Source: Lachnospiraceae bacterium (GTDB lineage Bacteria; Bacillota; Clostridia; Lachnospirales; Lachnospiraceae). From it: a stretch of DNA of 64,000 nucleotides. The translations under genes were made by a program, and so were the position numbers. Position 1 is the first letter of the stretch; each line of letters opens with the position of its first letter. This document shows positions 23,290 to 31,293 of the stretch, in pieces. The stretch spans positions 113,250-177,249 of the forward strand of contig CABJBM010000012.1 in the NCBI GenBank assembly GCA_902363835.1, in the 5' to 3' direction. Under the pieces are notes generated by a model that made no database searches, had not been told where the DNA came from, and saw nothing but the letters and a program-made list of their open reading frames with translations.

Positions 23290-24117
23290 ATGAGCTTAAA
23301 TCAATATCTGACCGAACTTTCCTTAAAGGATCCGGACCAGCGCCGCATGGCTCTGGAACGAATCTTAAAGCAGGAAAATCTGCCCTTTGACCGCCAGGAA
23401 GAGGCCCCCTCTCCAAAAGCTCCCAGAGGAATTGTCAACTATCTGATTTCTCCGGAAAGCAGCGGACCCAGTCTTCTCTTCTGCGCCCACCATGATGCGG
23501 TTTTCGGAAGTTCTGGGGCAAATGACAACGCAGCGGCCCTGTGCATCCTCATCGCCCTTGCCAAAGCTCTCCGCGCCGAAGGCCTCCCTGCACGCTTTGC
23601 ATTTTTTGACGGAGAGGAAACAGGCAATACGGGAAGCCGCCTTTATGTCAGCCAAATGGACCGCCAGTCCATTACCGGCGTAATCAATCTGGATGTATGC
23701 GGTTACGGTGACACCATTGCAGTCTATGACCGGGGAAATGCCAAAAAGGCTTCTGTACGCCCGTTCTGTGACCAGGAAATACTGGCAGCCCACAACGGCC
23801 TTCTGGTAAAATATCTGCCCAAAAGCGATGAAGCTTCTTTTTCAGGACTTCGCATTCCTGCCATCAGCATAGCTTCCATCCCCCGGTGGGATATCCAGTA
23901 TTTAAAGGCTCTTTCCGGCTTAGGCAGCGGATTTCTGGGCCATCCCCCGGAGTTTGACATGATCCTCAGCCAGATGGATGTGTCAACCACCATGCACGGA
24001 GGTTACCGGGATTCCCCTGAATGGGTGGAGCCGGAAGCCATGGCTCGCATTTATGACTATCTTATGGCTGCGCTGCACGCACCGGAAAATAAAAAAAAGC
24101 GGTTCCTTCTGTTTTAA
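23290..24117 (+). CDS. M28-like zinc peptidase/aminoacylase
   Basis: 275 residues. Metal-binding motifs of the M28 family appear in order: FCAHHDAV (His and nearby Asp), SSGANDNAAA (bridging Asp), DGEETGNTGS (Glu-Glu), NLDVCGYGD (Asp) and a late His in TTMHGGYRDSPE. Such co-catalytic di-zinc enzymes remove N-terminal residues or N-acyl groups. No signal peptide, so it acts in the cytoplasm. It starts 11 nt after the YhcH stop, in the same operon. It may release an amine or acyl group from the compound the operon degrades. Substrate unknown. Confidence 0.75.
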   Translation: MSLNQYLTELSLKDPDQRRMALERILKQENLPFDRQEEAPSPKAPRGIVNYLISPESSGPSLLFCAHHDAVFGSSGANDNAAALCILIALAKALRAEGLPARFAFFDGEETGNTGSRLYVSQMDRQSITGVINLDVCGYGDTIAVYDRGNAKKASVRPFCDQEILAAHNGLLVKYLPKSDEASFSGLRIPAISIASIPRWDIQYLKALSGLGSGFLGHPPEFDMILSQMDVSTTMHGGYRDSPEWVEPEAMARIYDYLMAALHAPENKKKRFLLF

Positions 24118-24137
24118 ATGCAGAAGGAACCGTTTTT
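24100..24137 (+). terminator. Bidirectional terminator between convergent operons
   Basis: CGGTTCCTTCTG (24100-24111) and CAGAAGGAACCG (24121-24132) form a perfect 12-bp hairpin with TTTTT after it and AAAAAAAA before it. It serves the plus operon and the minus-strand dehydrogenase. It overlaps the peptidase stop codon. Confidence 0.9.
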
Positions 24138-24176
24138 AGTAAGGATTGAGAAAAGACATCAGGATGCAAATTGGGC

Positions 24177-25199
24177 TTAAAAATCAAAGGTCAGAACAAT
24201 TTTGCGGATGGACGGATCATGGCTGTCCACAAAGTCAAATGCTTCCTGGGCCTGGATCAGCGGGAATGTATGGGAAACAGAACCGTTTAAATCCAGCTTT
24301 CCTTCATGGATCAGCTCAATGGCCTTTCCGAACATTTTATTCTGCAGACGGGAGCCTCTTACATCCAGTTCTTTGGAGGTAATGGCAAACTGGGTGATCT
24401 CCGTGGGGGAGGTGGAAAAGCCCATGGTCATGACCCGTCCCGCGTTTCCGGTAGCCTGGAGAAGCTGAGTCAGGGAATCCTTGCTGCAGACGGCATCAAT
24501 GGAAACCGTGGCTCCTCTCATGTGGGTATATTCTTTCACTTTTTCCTGAAGATCTTCCGTTAAGGTATTGATTGTATAAGAAGCCCCGTTCTTTTTGGCA
24601 GTTTCCAGTTTATCATCCTGGATGTCCGCAACAATGATATGGTCGCAGATCAGACGGGCAGTTTTTAATATAGAGCTTCCAAGTGCACCGGAACCATAAA
24701 TCAAAAGCATGTCATCTTTATTTAACTCCGCACGGGTACAGGACTGGATTCCAATGGTGGCAGGCTCAATCATAACAGCGTCTTTATCAGAAAGGGAATC
24801 CGGCAGAATATAGCAGTCTGACTCCGGTACAGCCATGTATTCACGGTATCCGCCGTCAATGTGAACGCCCCGCACAGCCAGATGATCGCAGACATTACCC
24901 CGCCCAATGCTGCATGGATAGCAATGGCCGCAGCTTGTCACCTGATTGATGATCACACGGTCACCGACTTTCAGGTTCGTGACAGAAGAGCCGATTTCCG
25001 CCACTTTTCCCACCATTTCATGACCGATGATCCTGGGATATGTAGCCGCAGCATTGGTTCCGTGATAAATCCCTGCATCAGAGCCGCAGATTCCCGCAGC
25101 AGTCATCTTAACCAGCACGTTATTCTTTTCGTCAATAACCGGCATTTCCACATCAATAACCTTTAACTCATAAGGTTTTACAATTTGTACCGCTTTCAT
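24177..25199 (-). CDS. Zinc-dependent alcohol/polyol dehydrogenase (MDR family)
   Basis: 340 residues. The catalytic-zinc region is GICGSDAGIYHG (Cys and Asp, about 37-48), then PRIIGHEMVGKV with the GHE motif. The four structural-zinc cysteines are in CGHCYPCSIGRGNVC (about 92-106). The NAD-binding Rossmann loop is GSGALGSSI (about 169-177). The family includes threonine, sorbitol, galactitol-phosphate and L-gulonate/galactonate 5-dehydrogenases. It follows the DapA-type aldolase gene by about 60 nt on the same strand, pointing to oxidation of a sugar acid or hydroxy acid before aldol cleavage. Confidence 0.85.
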   Translation of the reverse strand: MKAVQIVKPYELKVIDVEMPVIDEKNNVLVKMTAAGICGSDAGIYHGTNAAATYPRIIGHEMVGKVAEIGSSVTNLKVGDRVIINQVTSCGHCYPCSIGRGNVCDHLAVRGVHIDGGYREYMAVPESDCYILPDSLSDKDAVMIEPATIGIQSCTRAELNKDDMLLIYGSGALGSSILKTARLICDHIIVADIQDDKLETAKKNGASYTINTLTEDLQEKVKEYTHMRGATVSIDAVCSKDSLTQLLQATGNAGRVMTMGFSTSPTEITQFAITSKELDVRGSRLQNKMFGKAIELIHEGKLDLNGSVSHTFPLIQAQEAFDFVDSHDPSIRKIVLTFDF

Positions 25200-25260
25200 A
25201 AGTCTTTAATCTCCTTTATTATTTTTGAACCTGATCCCGATGATTTGTATACAAAAAACA

Positions 25261-26136
25261 CTAGCGAATCTCCAGATACTCCTTAAGCACCTGATCCATC
25301 TCAGCCTTTTTCTCTTCGGTCAGAGGCAGCATGGGCTTTCTCACCTCTCCGGCCGGAATCCCCTGGTTAGAGACAATATACTTTAAGTTTGCACAAAGTC
25401 CGTTCTTTAAAAGCACATCCAGGATGTTATTGCATTTGGACTGAAGAGTTCTGGCTTCCCCTTCCTCTCCCTCCAGATACAGTTCCATTACACGTCTGAA
25501 CTGAGGCAGCATGAAATTGAAACTGCTTCCGATAAAACCATCGCAGCCAAAGGCAAGAAAAGCCACCATACAGCTTTCAAAACCGCCATAGCAAATGATA
25601 TCAGGATTGATATTGTGCATCCGTTCCATTTGAAGCAGATTCAGATTGGTATGCTTTACAGACCCTATTGCTCCGGATTTTAAAAGCGCCTGTATATCCG
25701 GATGGGAAAGCTGAAGCTCCCTGTGAGTGCTGGAGGGGATGTTATAATAAAGAACCGGCTGTCCGGCTGCCTCTGCAATATCGTAGTAATACCCTGCAAT
25801 CTCCTTTTCAGAAAATCCGAAGTAAAGCGGAGGAGTGGCCGCTATATTCCGGATGCCCATATCCTTTGCCTGTTTGGTATAAAACACGGCTTCCTCCGTG
25901 CTGATTGCCCCAACATGGGCAAATATGTCGGCGCGGTCCACATATTCCGAAGCCAGCTCAAAGGAGCGCACCCTTTCCTCCCTGGTCAGCAGAAAGCATT
26001 CTCCGGAGCTTCCCCCGATAAAGAATCCGTCCGCTCCTTCTGAAAGATTTCTTTCCCACAGCTGCTTTGCGGCTGATTCATTGATTCTTCCGTCCTCCTG
26101 GAAGGTCGTAATGGAAGCAACATATAATTTTTTCAT
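25261..26136 (-). CDS. DapA/NanA-family class I aldolase or lyase
   Basis: 291 residues of the dihydrodipicolinate synthase/N-acetylneuraminate lyase family. Family marks are the carboxylate-binding GGSSGECFLLTREER (about 41-55), the catalytic Tyr in VLYYNIPSSTH, and the Schiff-base Lys in GSVKHTNLNL. The residues after the Lys (HTN) differ from the KETS of DapA and the KFT of NanA, so the substrate is probably neither. Together with the zinc dehydrogenase downstream it fits a 2-keto-3-deoxy sugar acid aldolase. Its leader contains an inverted repeat, TTAAATA ... ATATTTAA, at about 26213-26247. Confidence 0.8.
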   Translation of the reverse strand: MKKLYVASITTFQEDGRINESAAKQLWERNLSEGADGFFIGGSSGECFLLTREERVRSFELASEYVDRADIFAHVGAISTEEAVFYTKQAKDMGIRNIAATPPLYFGFSEKEIAGYYYDIAEAAGQPVLYYNIPSSTHRELQLSHPDIQALLKSGAIGSVKHTNLNLLQMERMHNINPDIICYGGFESCMVAFLAFGCDGFIGSSFNFMLPQFRRVMELYLEGEEGEARTLQSKCNNILDVLLKNGLCANLKYIVSNQGIPAGEVRKPMLPLTEEKKAEMDQVLKEYLEIR

Positions 26137-26315
26137 GGTTTGTAATCCCCCTTATGTTTTAAGTTTTCCCCTGTTCATTTACCAAATGCCTTCTCCGGAT
26201 CAAACCGTCCAGGTTAAATACCCTGCTGCAAGCAAAGGGATATTTAACCCGTGGTCAATCGCCAAAATCAAGTAAGTCTGACCTTAGCTCCTTGTTTTTA
26301 CAAGAATAAAAGGCA

Positions 26316-26370
26316 AAGAGACTGGGATCCGGCAGCGCATACACCCTGCGGCAGGAAACCAGCCTCTTTC
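26316..26370 (-). terminator. Terminator after the PanE-like gene
   Basis: AAAGAGACTGG (26316-26326) and CCAGCCTCTTT (26360-26370) pair with one bulge and are followed on the minus strand by GCCTTTTATTC. It separates the cyclase/PanE-like pair from the aldolase/dehydrogenase pair. Confidence 0.7.
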
Positions 26371-26379
26371 TATATCCTG

Positions 26380-27303
26380 TTACCGGCTCTTGTCTTCCAT
26401 AGCGTGTACCATTTCCACTGCAAATTCGTGGGCCGGTACGGGAATGCCGCATTTCTTTGCGGCCCTCACTACGGAACCGCTTATGGTATCTACCTCTGTT
26501 TTCCGTCCGTTCTGCAAATCCGCACGGATGGAGGTGCAGCCATTGGGAGACATTTCCGAGGTCTTTTTCACCTTTTCCATGATCTCCTCGTCATCTGCAT
26601 GAAGGCCCAGGCCGCGGGCCACCGCAGCCGCCTCTTTGATCAGGCGAACAGTCATGTTCCATGCATGTTCATTGGATGCAATATACCCCATATCCACCTG
26701 AAGGATGCCTGTCACTACACTCAACGATACATTGGTAAAAAGCTTGTTCCAGATCAGCTGCTGGATGTTGGAATGAATATTCACTGCAAAGCCGCAGCAC
26801 TCAAATGCTTCTTTCAGCCTTGGAAGGAACTGCTCCTTATCCTCCGCCAGCATGCCTGCGTTGGTGTTGCCCACACCGCCTCTTTTTACATAACCAAGGC
26901 CCAAAACTGCGCCATTGTCTTCTGTGGTACCGATAACGATGTGATCCTTTGGAACAAACTCCTCCAGGATGTCCTCATGACCGGAACCGTTCTGCAAGGT
27001 CAGCACATAGGTTCCAGGGCCTATTAAGCTCCTGTTTGCCTCTAATGCCCCTTTGGAATACAGGGATTTCACGAACAAAAGGACAAGATCCACCGGCTCC
27101 ATGCCGGCTGTGGAAGTAACCGCATTGGGATGATAAATATGCTCCTCGTTATTTTCCAGAAGCCTGATTCCTTCCTTTTCAATGTGTTCCACAACAGCAG
27201 GTGCCGTATCCACCATATATACTTCATTGTTCAGGGATAAATGGGCACCATAGATGGAACCCATGGCCCCTGCTCCTATAACTGCAATTTTCATAGACTT
27301 CAT
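26380..27303 (-). CDS. 2-dehydropantoate 2-reductase family (PanE/ApbA)
   Basis: 307 residues. An N-terminal NADPH-binding Rossmann motif IAVIGAGAMGSIYG (about 5-18) is followed by a helical C-terminal domain with NKLFTNVSLSVVTGILQ, where the Lys of the family active site lies (WNKLF). PanE makes pantoate in coenzyme A synthesis, but many paralogues reduce other 2-keto acids. It follows the cyclase gene by 6 nt inside a catabolic island and is not near other pan genes, so a 2-keto acid of the local pathway is the more likely substrate. Confidence 0.8.
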   Translation of the reverse strand: MKSMKIAVIGAGAMGSIYGAHLSLNNEVYMVDTAPAVVEHIEKEGIRLLENNEEHIYHPNAVTSTAGMEPVDLVLLFVKSLYSKGALEANRSLIGPGTYVLTLQNGSGHEDILEEFVPKDHIVIGTTEDNGAVLGLGYVKRGGVGNTNAGMLAEDKEQFLPRLKEAFECCGFAVNIHSNIQQLIWNKLFTNVSLSVVTGILQVDMGYIASNEHAWNMTVRLIKEAAAVARGLGLHADDEEIMEKVKKTSEMSPNGCTSIRADLQNGRKTEVDTISGSVVRAAKKCGIPVPAHEFAVEMVHAMEDKSR

Positions 27304-27309
27304 CCTCTG

Positions 27310-27999
27310 TTATTTGGAAAATTCCGCCAGTCCCTCAATGGCATAAGCGCGGATCGGGCAGGAATCCAATCCTTTGATGGGAATGGGAGCATAGGACATG
27401 AAGAATGTGTCGGTTGTCAGCTCTTCCAGATTTTTTAATACCTCTAAGAATACTACATCAACCTCCATCAAAACATCATGGAATGCACAGACATCTTCGT
27501 TGTTGCTCTCAATGGAAACGCCGTCGCCAAAGCCAACGCATTTCACCTTTTTCTCCTTTAGCCATTCTGCTGTCTCGCGGCAGATAAAAAGGCGCTCATC
27601 CTCAGGAGTGTTGGAAGCGGGAGTAAAGGGAGGAATCTTCCGGGGAGAATCCAGGATAACAATATCCCCCTCTTTGATGCGGCCGCCGCAGGCTTTTTCC
27701 AAATCCTCTCCCTTGATCTTGCCGTTAGGCTCCATATGAGTGATGTTCACATAGATGGCACGTCCCATGAAAGTGCTGATAGGAAGTCCCTGTACATCCG
27801 TCCAGTTGTCATTGTGGTGATATGGACATTCCACATGGGTTCCTAAATGACTGGTCAAGTCCATAATTGTGTGGAAATCCGGGATGGGACCACCTGTGTT
27901 GAAACGGAACAAATGGCAGCGTCTTGTCTCAGTTTCAGGATCCAGCTGCTTTGTTAAATCAATCACTCTTAACCCATTTCCCAATTCATAAGCGCTCAT
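27310..27999 (-). CDS. Cyclase-family metal-dependent hydrolase (kynurenine-formamidase-like)
   Basis: 229 residues of the cyclase family PF04199. The signature HLGTHVECPYHHN (about 63-75) is the His-x-Gly-Thr-His-x-(D/E)-x-Pro metal motif. DIVILDSPRK and an AEWLKEKKVKCVGFGDGVSIES segment follow, as in isatin hydrolase and kynurenine formamidase. The family opens lactam or formamide bonds. It is first in a two-gene operon with the PanE-like reductase, facing the GntR regulator at 28257 across an operator region. The possibility that it opens a cyclic amide is interesting, since a hydantoinase-type gene lies nearby. Confidence 0.85.
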   Translation of the reverse strand: MSAYELGNGLRVIDLTKQLDPETETRRCHLFRFNTGGPIPDFHTIMDLTSHLGTHVECPYHHNDNWTDVQGLPISTFMGRAIYVNITHMEPNGKIKGEDLEKACGGRIKEGDIVILDSPRKIPPFTPASNTPEDERLFICRETAEWLKEKKVKCVGFGDGVSIESNNEDVCAFHDVLMEVDVVFLEVLKNLEELTTDTFFMSYAPIPIKGLDSCPIRAYAIEGLAEFSK

Positions 28000-28128
28000 T
28001 TTTTGTACCTCCTGTTTTATAAAATATTGATTTTGCGTACTGATGAATCAACTGGATATGCAATCATATCCGTCTGATTCACAAACTCCAGAATGAAAGT
28101 TTCTTTTACTCTTTCTTTTTTCTATTAT

Positions 28129-28150
28129 ACCAGTATACCGGTATACCGGT
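28129..28150. promoter_or_regulatory. Overlapping ATACCGGT operator repeats
   Basis: ATACCAGT, ATACCGGT and ATACCGGT follow one another in phase (about 28127-28150). ACCGGTATACCGGT (28137-28150) is a perfect palindrome, and ACCAGTATACCGGT (28129-28142) overlaps it with one mismatch. The core GTATAC is like operators of FCD-type GntR proteins. The array lies midway between the cyclase gene and the GntR gene. Confidence 0.65.
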
Positions 28151-28256
28151 CAATCTTTTTTTATTGACTTCATGGATTATTTCGGGTATGATATTTCCCA
28201 TAACACTTATGGCCGGACAGGTACGTCCGGCATTTCCAAAACGACAGGAGTTTTCC

Positions 28257-28904
28257 ATGAACGATACAGGTTCCCTCCAATTTCAGGCTTATCATACAAT
28301 CAAAGAACAGATCCTTTCCAAATCCCTTGACTCAGAGGTTTTGTATTCAGAAACCAGGCTGGCAAAGGAGCTGGGAATTTCCAGGACACCCTTAAGGGAG
28401 GCCCTTCAGTATCTTTCCCAGGAAGGCTATATTACCATCATTCCCAGCCGGGGCTTTAAGATCAGGCGTCTGGACAAGGAAACCATGCGGGAATCCATTG
28501 AAGTCCGCTGTGCCATTGAGGGCTTTTGTGTCCATCTGGCAGCCGGCTGTGAGGATGAAAAACGGTTTCAAAAGCTTTTAAAGGATATGGAAGAATCCCT
28601 TGCCAGGCAAAAAGCAGCCCTTTCCGCCAAGAATTTTCCGGATACCTTTACGGAAGAGGATCATGAGTTTCACATGCTCCTGGTTCATTTCGCCGGGAAC
28701 AGCGAATTTGATCATCTGTTCCAGCGCCTTCTCTATACCATACATCTGACCACTGCCAATGCTCTGTCCATTGCCGGCCGTGCCCAGACAACCTATGAAG
28801 AGCACTTATCCTTTTACCGGCATCTGAAAAAGAGAGAGGAAAGCCAGGCCAGTCAGATCCTCATCACCCATCTTATGATGCCTTTGAACATGAATATTAT
28901 TTAA
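28257..28904 (+). CDS. GntR-family regulator, FCD type
   Basis: 215 residues from the ATG at 28257, 8 nt after CAGGAG. The longer frame from 28164 crosses the promoter. It has a winged helix (YHTIKEQILSKSLDSEVLYSETRLAKEL, then GISRTPLREALQYLSQEGYITIIPSRGFKI) and an FCD domain with the usual metal-site residues (EEDHEFHMLLVHFAGN, later EEHLSFYRHL). It is the obvious candidate to bind the ATACCGGT array upstream and control the divergent cyclase operon, and possibly the other minus-strand operons of the island. A strong terminator follows. Confidence 0.85.
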   Translation: MNDTGSLQFQAYHTIKEQILSKSLDSEVLYSETRLAKELGISRTPLREALQYLSQEGYITIIPSRGFKIRRLDKETMRESIEVRCAIEGFCVHLAAGCEDEKRFQKLLKDMEESLARQKAALSAKNFPDTFTEEDHEFHMLLVHFAGNSEFDHLFQRLLYTIHLTTANALSIAGRAQTTYEEHLSFYRHLKKREESQASQILITHLMMPLNMNII

Positions 28905-28910
28905 CCTCCT

Positions 28911-28950
28911 CTGTCCGGCCCGGGTTTTCTCCAGGCCGGACAGATTTGTT
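28911..28950 (+). terminator. Terminator after the GntR gene
   Basis: CTGTCCGGCC (28911-28920) pairs perfectly with GGCCGGACAG (28934-28943), followed by ATTTGTTTTT. It sits between the convergent GntR and YhcH genes. Confidence 0.85.
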
Positions 28951-28951
28951 T

Positions 28952-29404
28952 TTAAAGAGCGATCTTAACTACAACTTTCTTAACCTTGCAAGGCTCTCCT
29001 GCTGCACAGCGCGGTTTGTGGGCATCTTCAGGGGCTACAATGATCAAATCTCCCTCTTCCAGCAGAACGCTGCCGCTGAGCTCCGGCTCCTCATAAAAGA
29101 TCAGGTCGTTTTCCTCGATCCGCTCCTTCACCTTTAAGCCGTCTCTCTTACAGACGCCGAACTGTTCCCTGCCGGAAACCATGTACTGTATATCAAAATA
29201 TTTCTCATGGGTCTCAAAGGAACCCTGCTCCGCCGGAAATGTGGTATACTCCTGCACATTGGCCACCACAATGTCACCCTGCACAGGATAGCTTCCTGCC
29301 GTTAAAGAGCTGATATCCGTCTCTTTCAGCCATTTATAGGCTGCGCGGAATTTATCTTCCAGATAATCGTATTTCTCTGCAACTGAAATATTAGAAAAAA
29401 GCAT
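28952..29404 (-). CDS. YhcH/YjgK/YiaL-family (DUF386) protein, second copy
   Basis: 150 residues, the length of classical YhcH/YiaL. Family motifs are SYPVQGDIVVANVQEYTT, FETHEKYFDIQYMVSGRE (metal-binding His and Glu), LEEGDLIIVAPEDAHKPRC and KKVVVKIAL. It is the last gene of the minus-strand operon that includes the Ldh2-type dehydrogenase, where E. coli likewise places YiaL beside the diketogulonate reductase YiaK. It is clearly diverged from the copy at 22763, so the two probably act on different sugars. Confidence 0.85.
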   Translation of the reverse strand: MLFSNISVAEKYDYLEDKFRAAYKWLKETDISSLTAGSYPVQGDIVVANVQEYTTFPAEQGSFETHEKYFDIQYMVSGREQFGVCKRDGLKVKERIEENDLIFYEEPELSGSVLLEEGDLIIVAPEDAHKPRCAAGEPCKVKKVVVKIAL

Positions 29405-29442
29405 GAGTTTTCTCCCTTCTGCTCCATTGGGAGCAGCGTATT

Positions 29443-30492
29443 TTATTTGCTGGCAATATCTTTTGTATCCGTTTTGCCTTCTGAAATGGCAACCACCTGA
29501 GCCCAGACAGTCTCATCCACGGATACGCCTTCCTTCATGCTGCGTTCCCGTGCAGCAATGGTCCGTTCTCCCGGACAGGTGACCTGGCTGCCTTCCCGTT
29601 CCGGATGGCTGGCATCTGCCGCGGCAACCCGCCGGTTGAGCATTTCCTGGATCTCTTCCTTTGTTCCAAAGAGATATGGATCATAGGCAATAAAAATCTG
29701 GCAGCATCCGGTGCAGCTTCCTCTTCCTTCTTTATCCAGATCAGAACCGCTGTTTCCATTTGCCATAAGAGCTGCCGCCAGATCCAGGGCAATGGCCATG
29801 CCGCTTCCTTTCCAATATCCTGTGGGCAGGATCCTCATGCTCTCTTCAATGGCCCCCGGATCATCCGTTAAGTTTCCTTCCTTGTCAAAGCCTCCGGGAA
29901 ATGGAAGCTTCTTGCCTGCCAGACGGTAAACCCCCAGTTTTCCATAGGCGTACTGGCTCATAGCCATATCAAGCACAATGGGGCCATCCTCTCTTGGAAT
30001 GGCGATGCAGAACGGGTTATTTCCAACGCCCGGCTTATCGCTGCCCCACAAAGGCATACAGCTTTCCGTATTGATCCAGCTCATGCCCATGAACCCGGCT
30101 TCCGCCATTCTCCATGCATAGGTACCGCCCCGCATCCAGTGGGTCGTATTCCTTAAGGCAACGCAGCCGATTCCATGTTCTTTGGCAAGCTCCGTGGCCC
30201 TGTCCGCACAAAACAGGGCATTGGTAATTCCGATTCCCAGATGCCCGTCGTAATTTTCAACGGCTCCCCTGGCGCCTATAAGCTCCGGCTCTCCCTTTGG
30301 ATTCACCCAGCCTTTCCGTACATACTCCACAAAACGGGGAACACGGTTCAGCCCGTGGCTCTCCACTCCATCTGCGCTGGACTGGGCATGGATGGTGGCA
30401 CAGACTTCAGCCTGCTCCATGGTAAGTCCTGCATTTAACAACGCTTTTTTTACCGTTTCCTTCACGGTATCATAGGAAATTTTTAAACTCAT
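29443..30492 (-). CDS. Ldh2-family malate/L-lactate/ureidoglycolate-type dehydrogenase
   Basis: 349 residues of the NAD(P)-dependent Ldh2 family, whose fold is unlike the Rossmann dehydrogenases. Conserved stretches are HAQSSADGVESHGLNRVPRF (about 50-69, with the catalytic His region), ALRNTTHWMRGGTYAW, NNPFCIAIPREDGPIVLDMA and ILPTGYWKGSGMAIALDLAAALMANGNS. Members include malate, sulfolactate and ureidoglycolate dehydrogenases and diketogulonate reductase (YiaK). The YhcH gene next door favours a YiaK-like role, whereas the hydantoinase-type gene upstream would favour a ureido or lactam pathway. Neither can be decided here. Confidence 0.85.
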   Translation of the reverse strand: MSLKISYDTVKETVKKALLNAGLTMEQAEVCATIHAQSSADGVESHGLNRVPRFVEYVRKGWVNPKGEPELIGARGAVENYDGHLGIGITNALFCADRATELAKEHGIGCVALRNTTHWMRGGTYAWRMAEAGFMGMSWINTESCMPLWGSDKPGVGNNPFCIAIPREDGPIVLDMAMSQYAYGKLGVYRLAGKKLPFPGGFDKEGNLTDDPGAIEESMRILPTGYWKGSGMAIALDLAAALMANGNSGSDLDKEGRGSCTGCCQIFIAYDPYLFGTKEEIQEMLNRRVAAADASHPEREGSQVTCPGERTIAARERSMKEGVSVDETVWAQVVAISEGKTDTKDIASK

Positions 30493-30510
30493 ATCTTCTC
30501 CTGCTTTCTT

Positions 30511-31287
30511 TTAAGAGGTCCGCGGTGTTCTTCCCCCGCAGACCATCATCTCTTCATAAAGTCCGCTGGCTTCTTCCGGTGAATAGCCATAGACTAAAAA
30601 TACATCCATTACATAGGGGGAATAGGTGATTCCCATAATCTCCTGGGCAAACCCCATTGCCGCGATCTCACTGAAGGCGATCACATTGGAATCATTATGA
30701 AGGAACCCAAGGGACCATAATCTGACTTTTTCAGTCTTTGTAAAAATTTCACTTTTATACTGTTCTTCCACACAGTGAAAAAGCTCATGGGCCAGCAGAA
30801 GGCGGCTGACATCAAGCCCTTCTTCCAGCAGTTCCAGAATTCCCGGCCTTTCAAAGAGCTTTTCCGCTTTTTTCACCGCATCCATATAGATACAGATTTT
30901 ATTGGGCACCCGGTATTCCGCAAAAAGCACCCGGTCGGTCTTTTCCGGGAATTCCGGATAGGAGATATCCATGCCCATGGCTTCCGCCATTTTCTTAGGG
31001 TCCCTGGTCTGGTACTTTTCGCAGATCTTCCAGGCATATTCTCTGCCGCAGGCCAGGCTTTTCTCCATCCATTCCCTTCGCTGTTCTTCATTAAACTTAC
31101 CGTTTAATGGCTCTCTGGAAAACGCATAGGAATACCATTCCACAGGCTCAATTGACCTTAAGTCCTTTACCATATCTTCGATGAGGCGCACCTCAAAGTG
31201 GGGGCGTTCATACCTTGTTGCCCTCTGTTTTCCAAAAAGTCCGTCTGTAATAGGCTTTAGGGCATCCTGAAACTCTTCTTTTTTCAT
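30511..31287 (-). CDS. Unrecognised protein with an HExxH zinc motif
   Basis: 258 residues, no signal peptide. A gluzincin-like AHELFHCVEEQ (about 164-174) supplies HExxH, and a later NVIAFSEIAAMGFAQEI offers a Glu in a downstream helix as possible third ligand. The N-terminal half holds KQRATRYERPHFEVRLIEDMV and a tryptophan/tyrosine-rich stretch. It sits between the HyuA-type gene (6 nt gap) and the Ldh2-type dehydrogenase, exactly where a HyuB partner might be expected, but it bears no resemblance to HyuB. It could be a cytoplasmic amide hydrolase or peptidase acting on the pathway intermediate. Family not recognised. Confidence 0.6.
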   Translation of the reverse strand: MKKEEFQDALKPITDGLFGKQRATRYERPHFEVRLIEDMVKDLRSIEPVEWYSYAFSREPLNGKFNEEQRREWMEKSLACGREYAWKICEKYQTRDPKKMAEAMGMDISYPEFPEKTDRVLFAEYRVPNKICIYMDAVKKAEKLFERPGILELLEEGLDVSRLLLAHELFHCVEEQYKSEIFTKTEKVRLWSLGFLHNDSNVIAFSEIAAMGFAQEIMGITYSPYVMDVFLVYGYSPEEASGLYEEMMVCGGRTPRTS

Positions 31288-31293
31288 GATCGT

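Noticed and set aside
26251..27027. 258-codon plus-strand frame over the PanE-like gene
   Set aside because: Fully antisense to a clear Rossmann-fold gene, no ribosome site, and composition typical of a complementary-strand shadow.
30511..31287. HExxH protein as HyuB
   Set aside because: Half the length of HyuB and without any HyuB-like sequence. Only its position suggests it.
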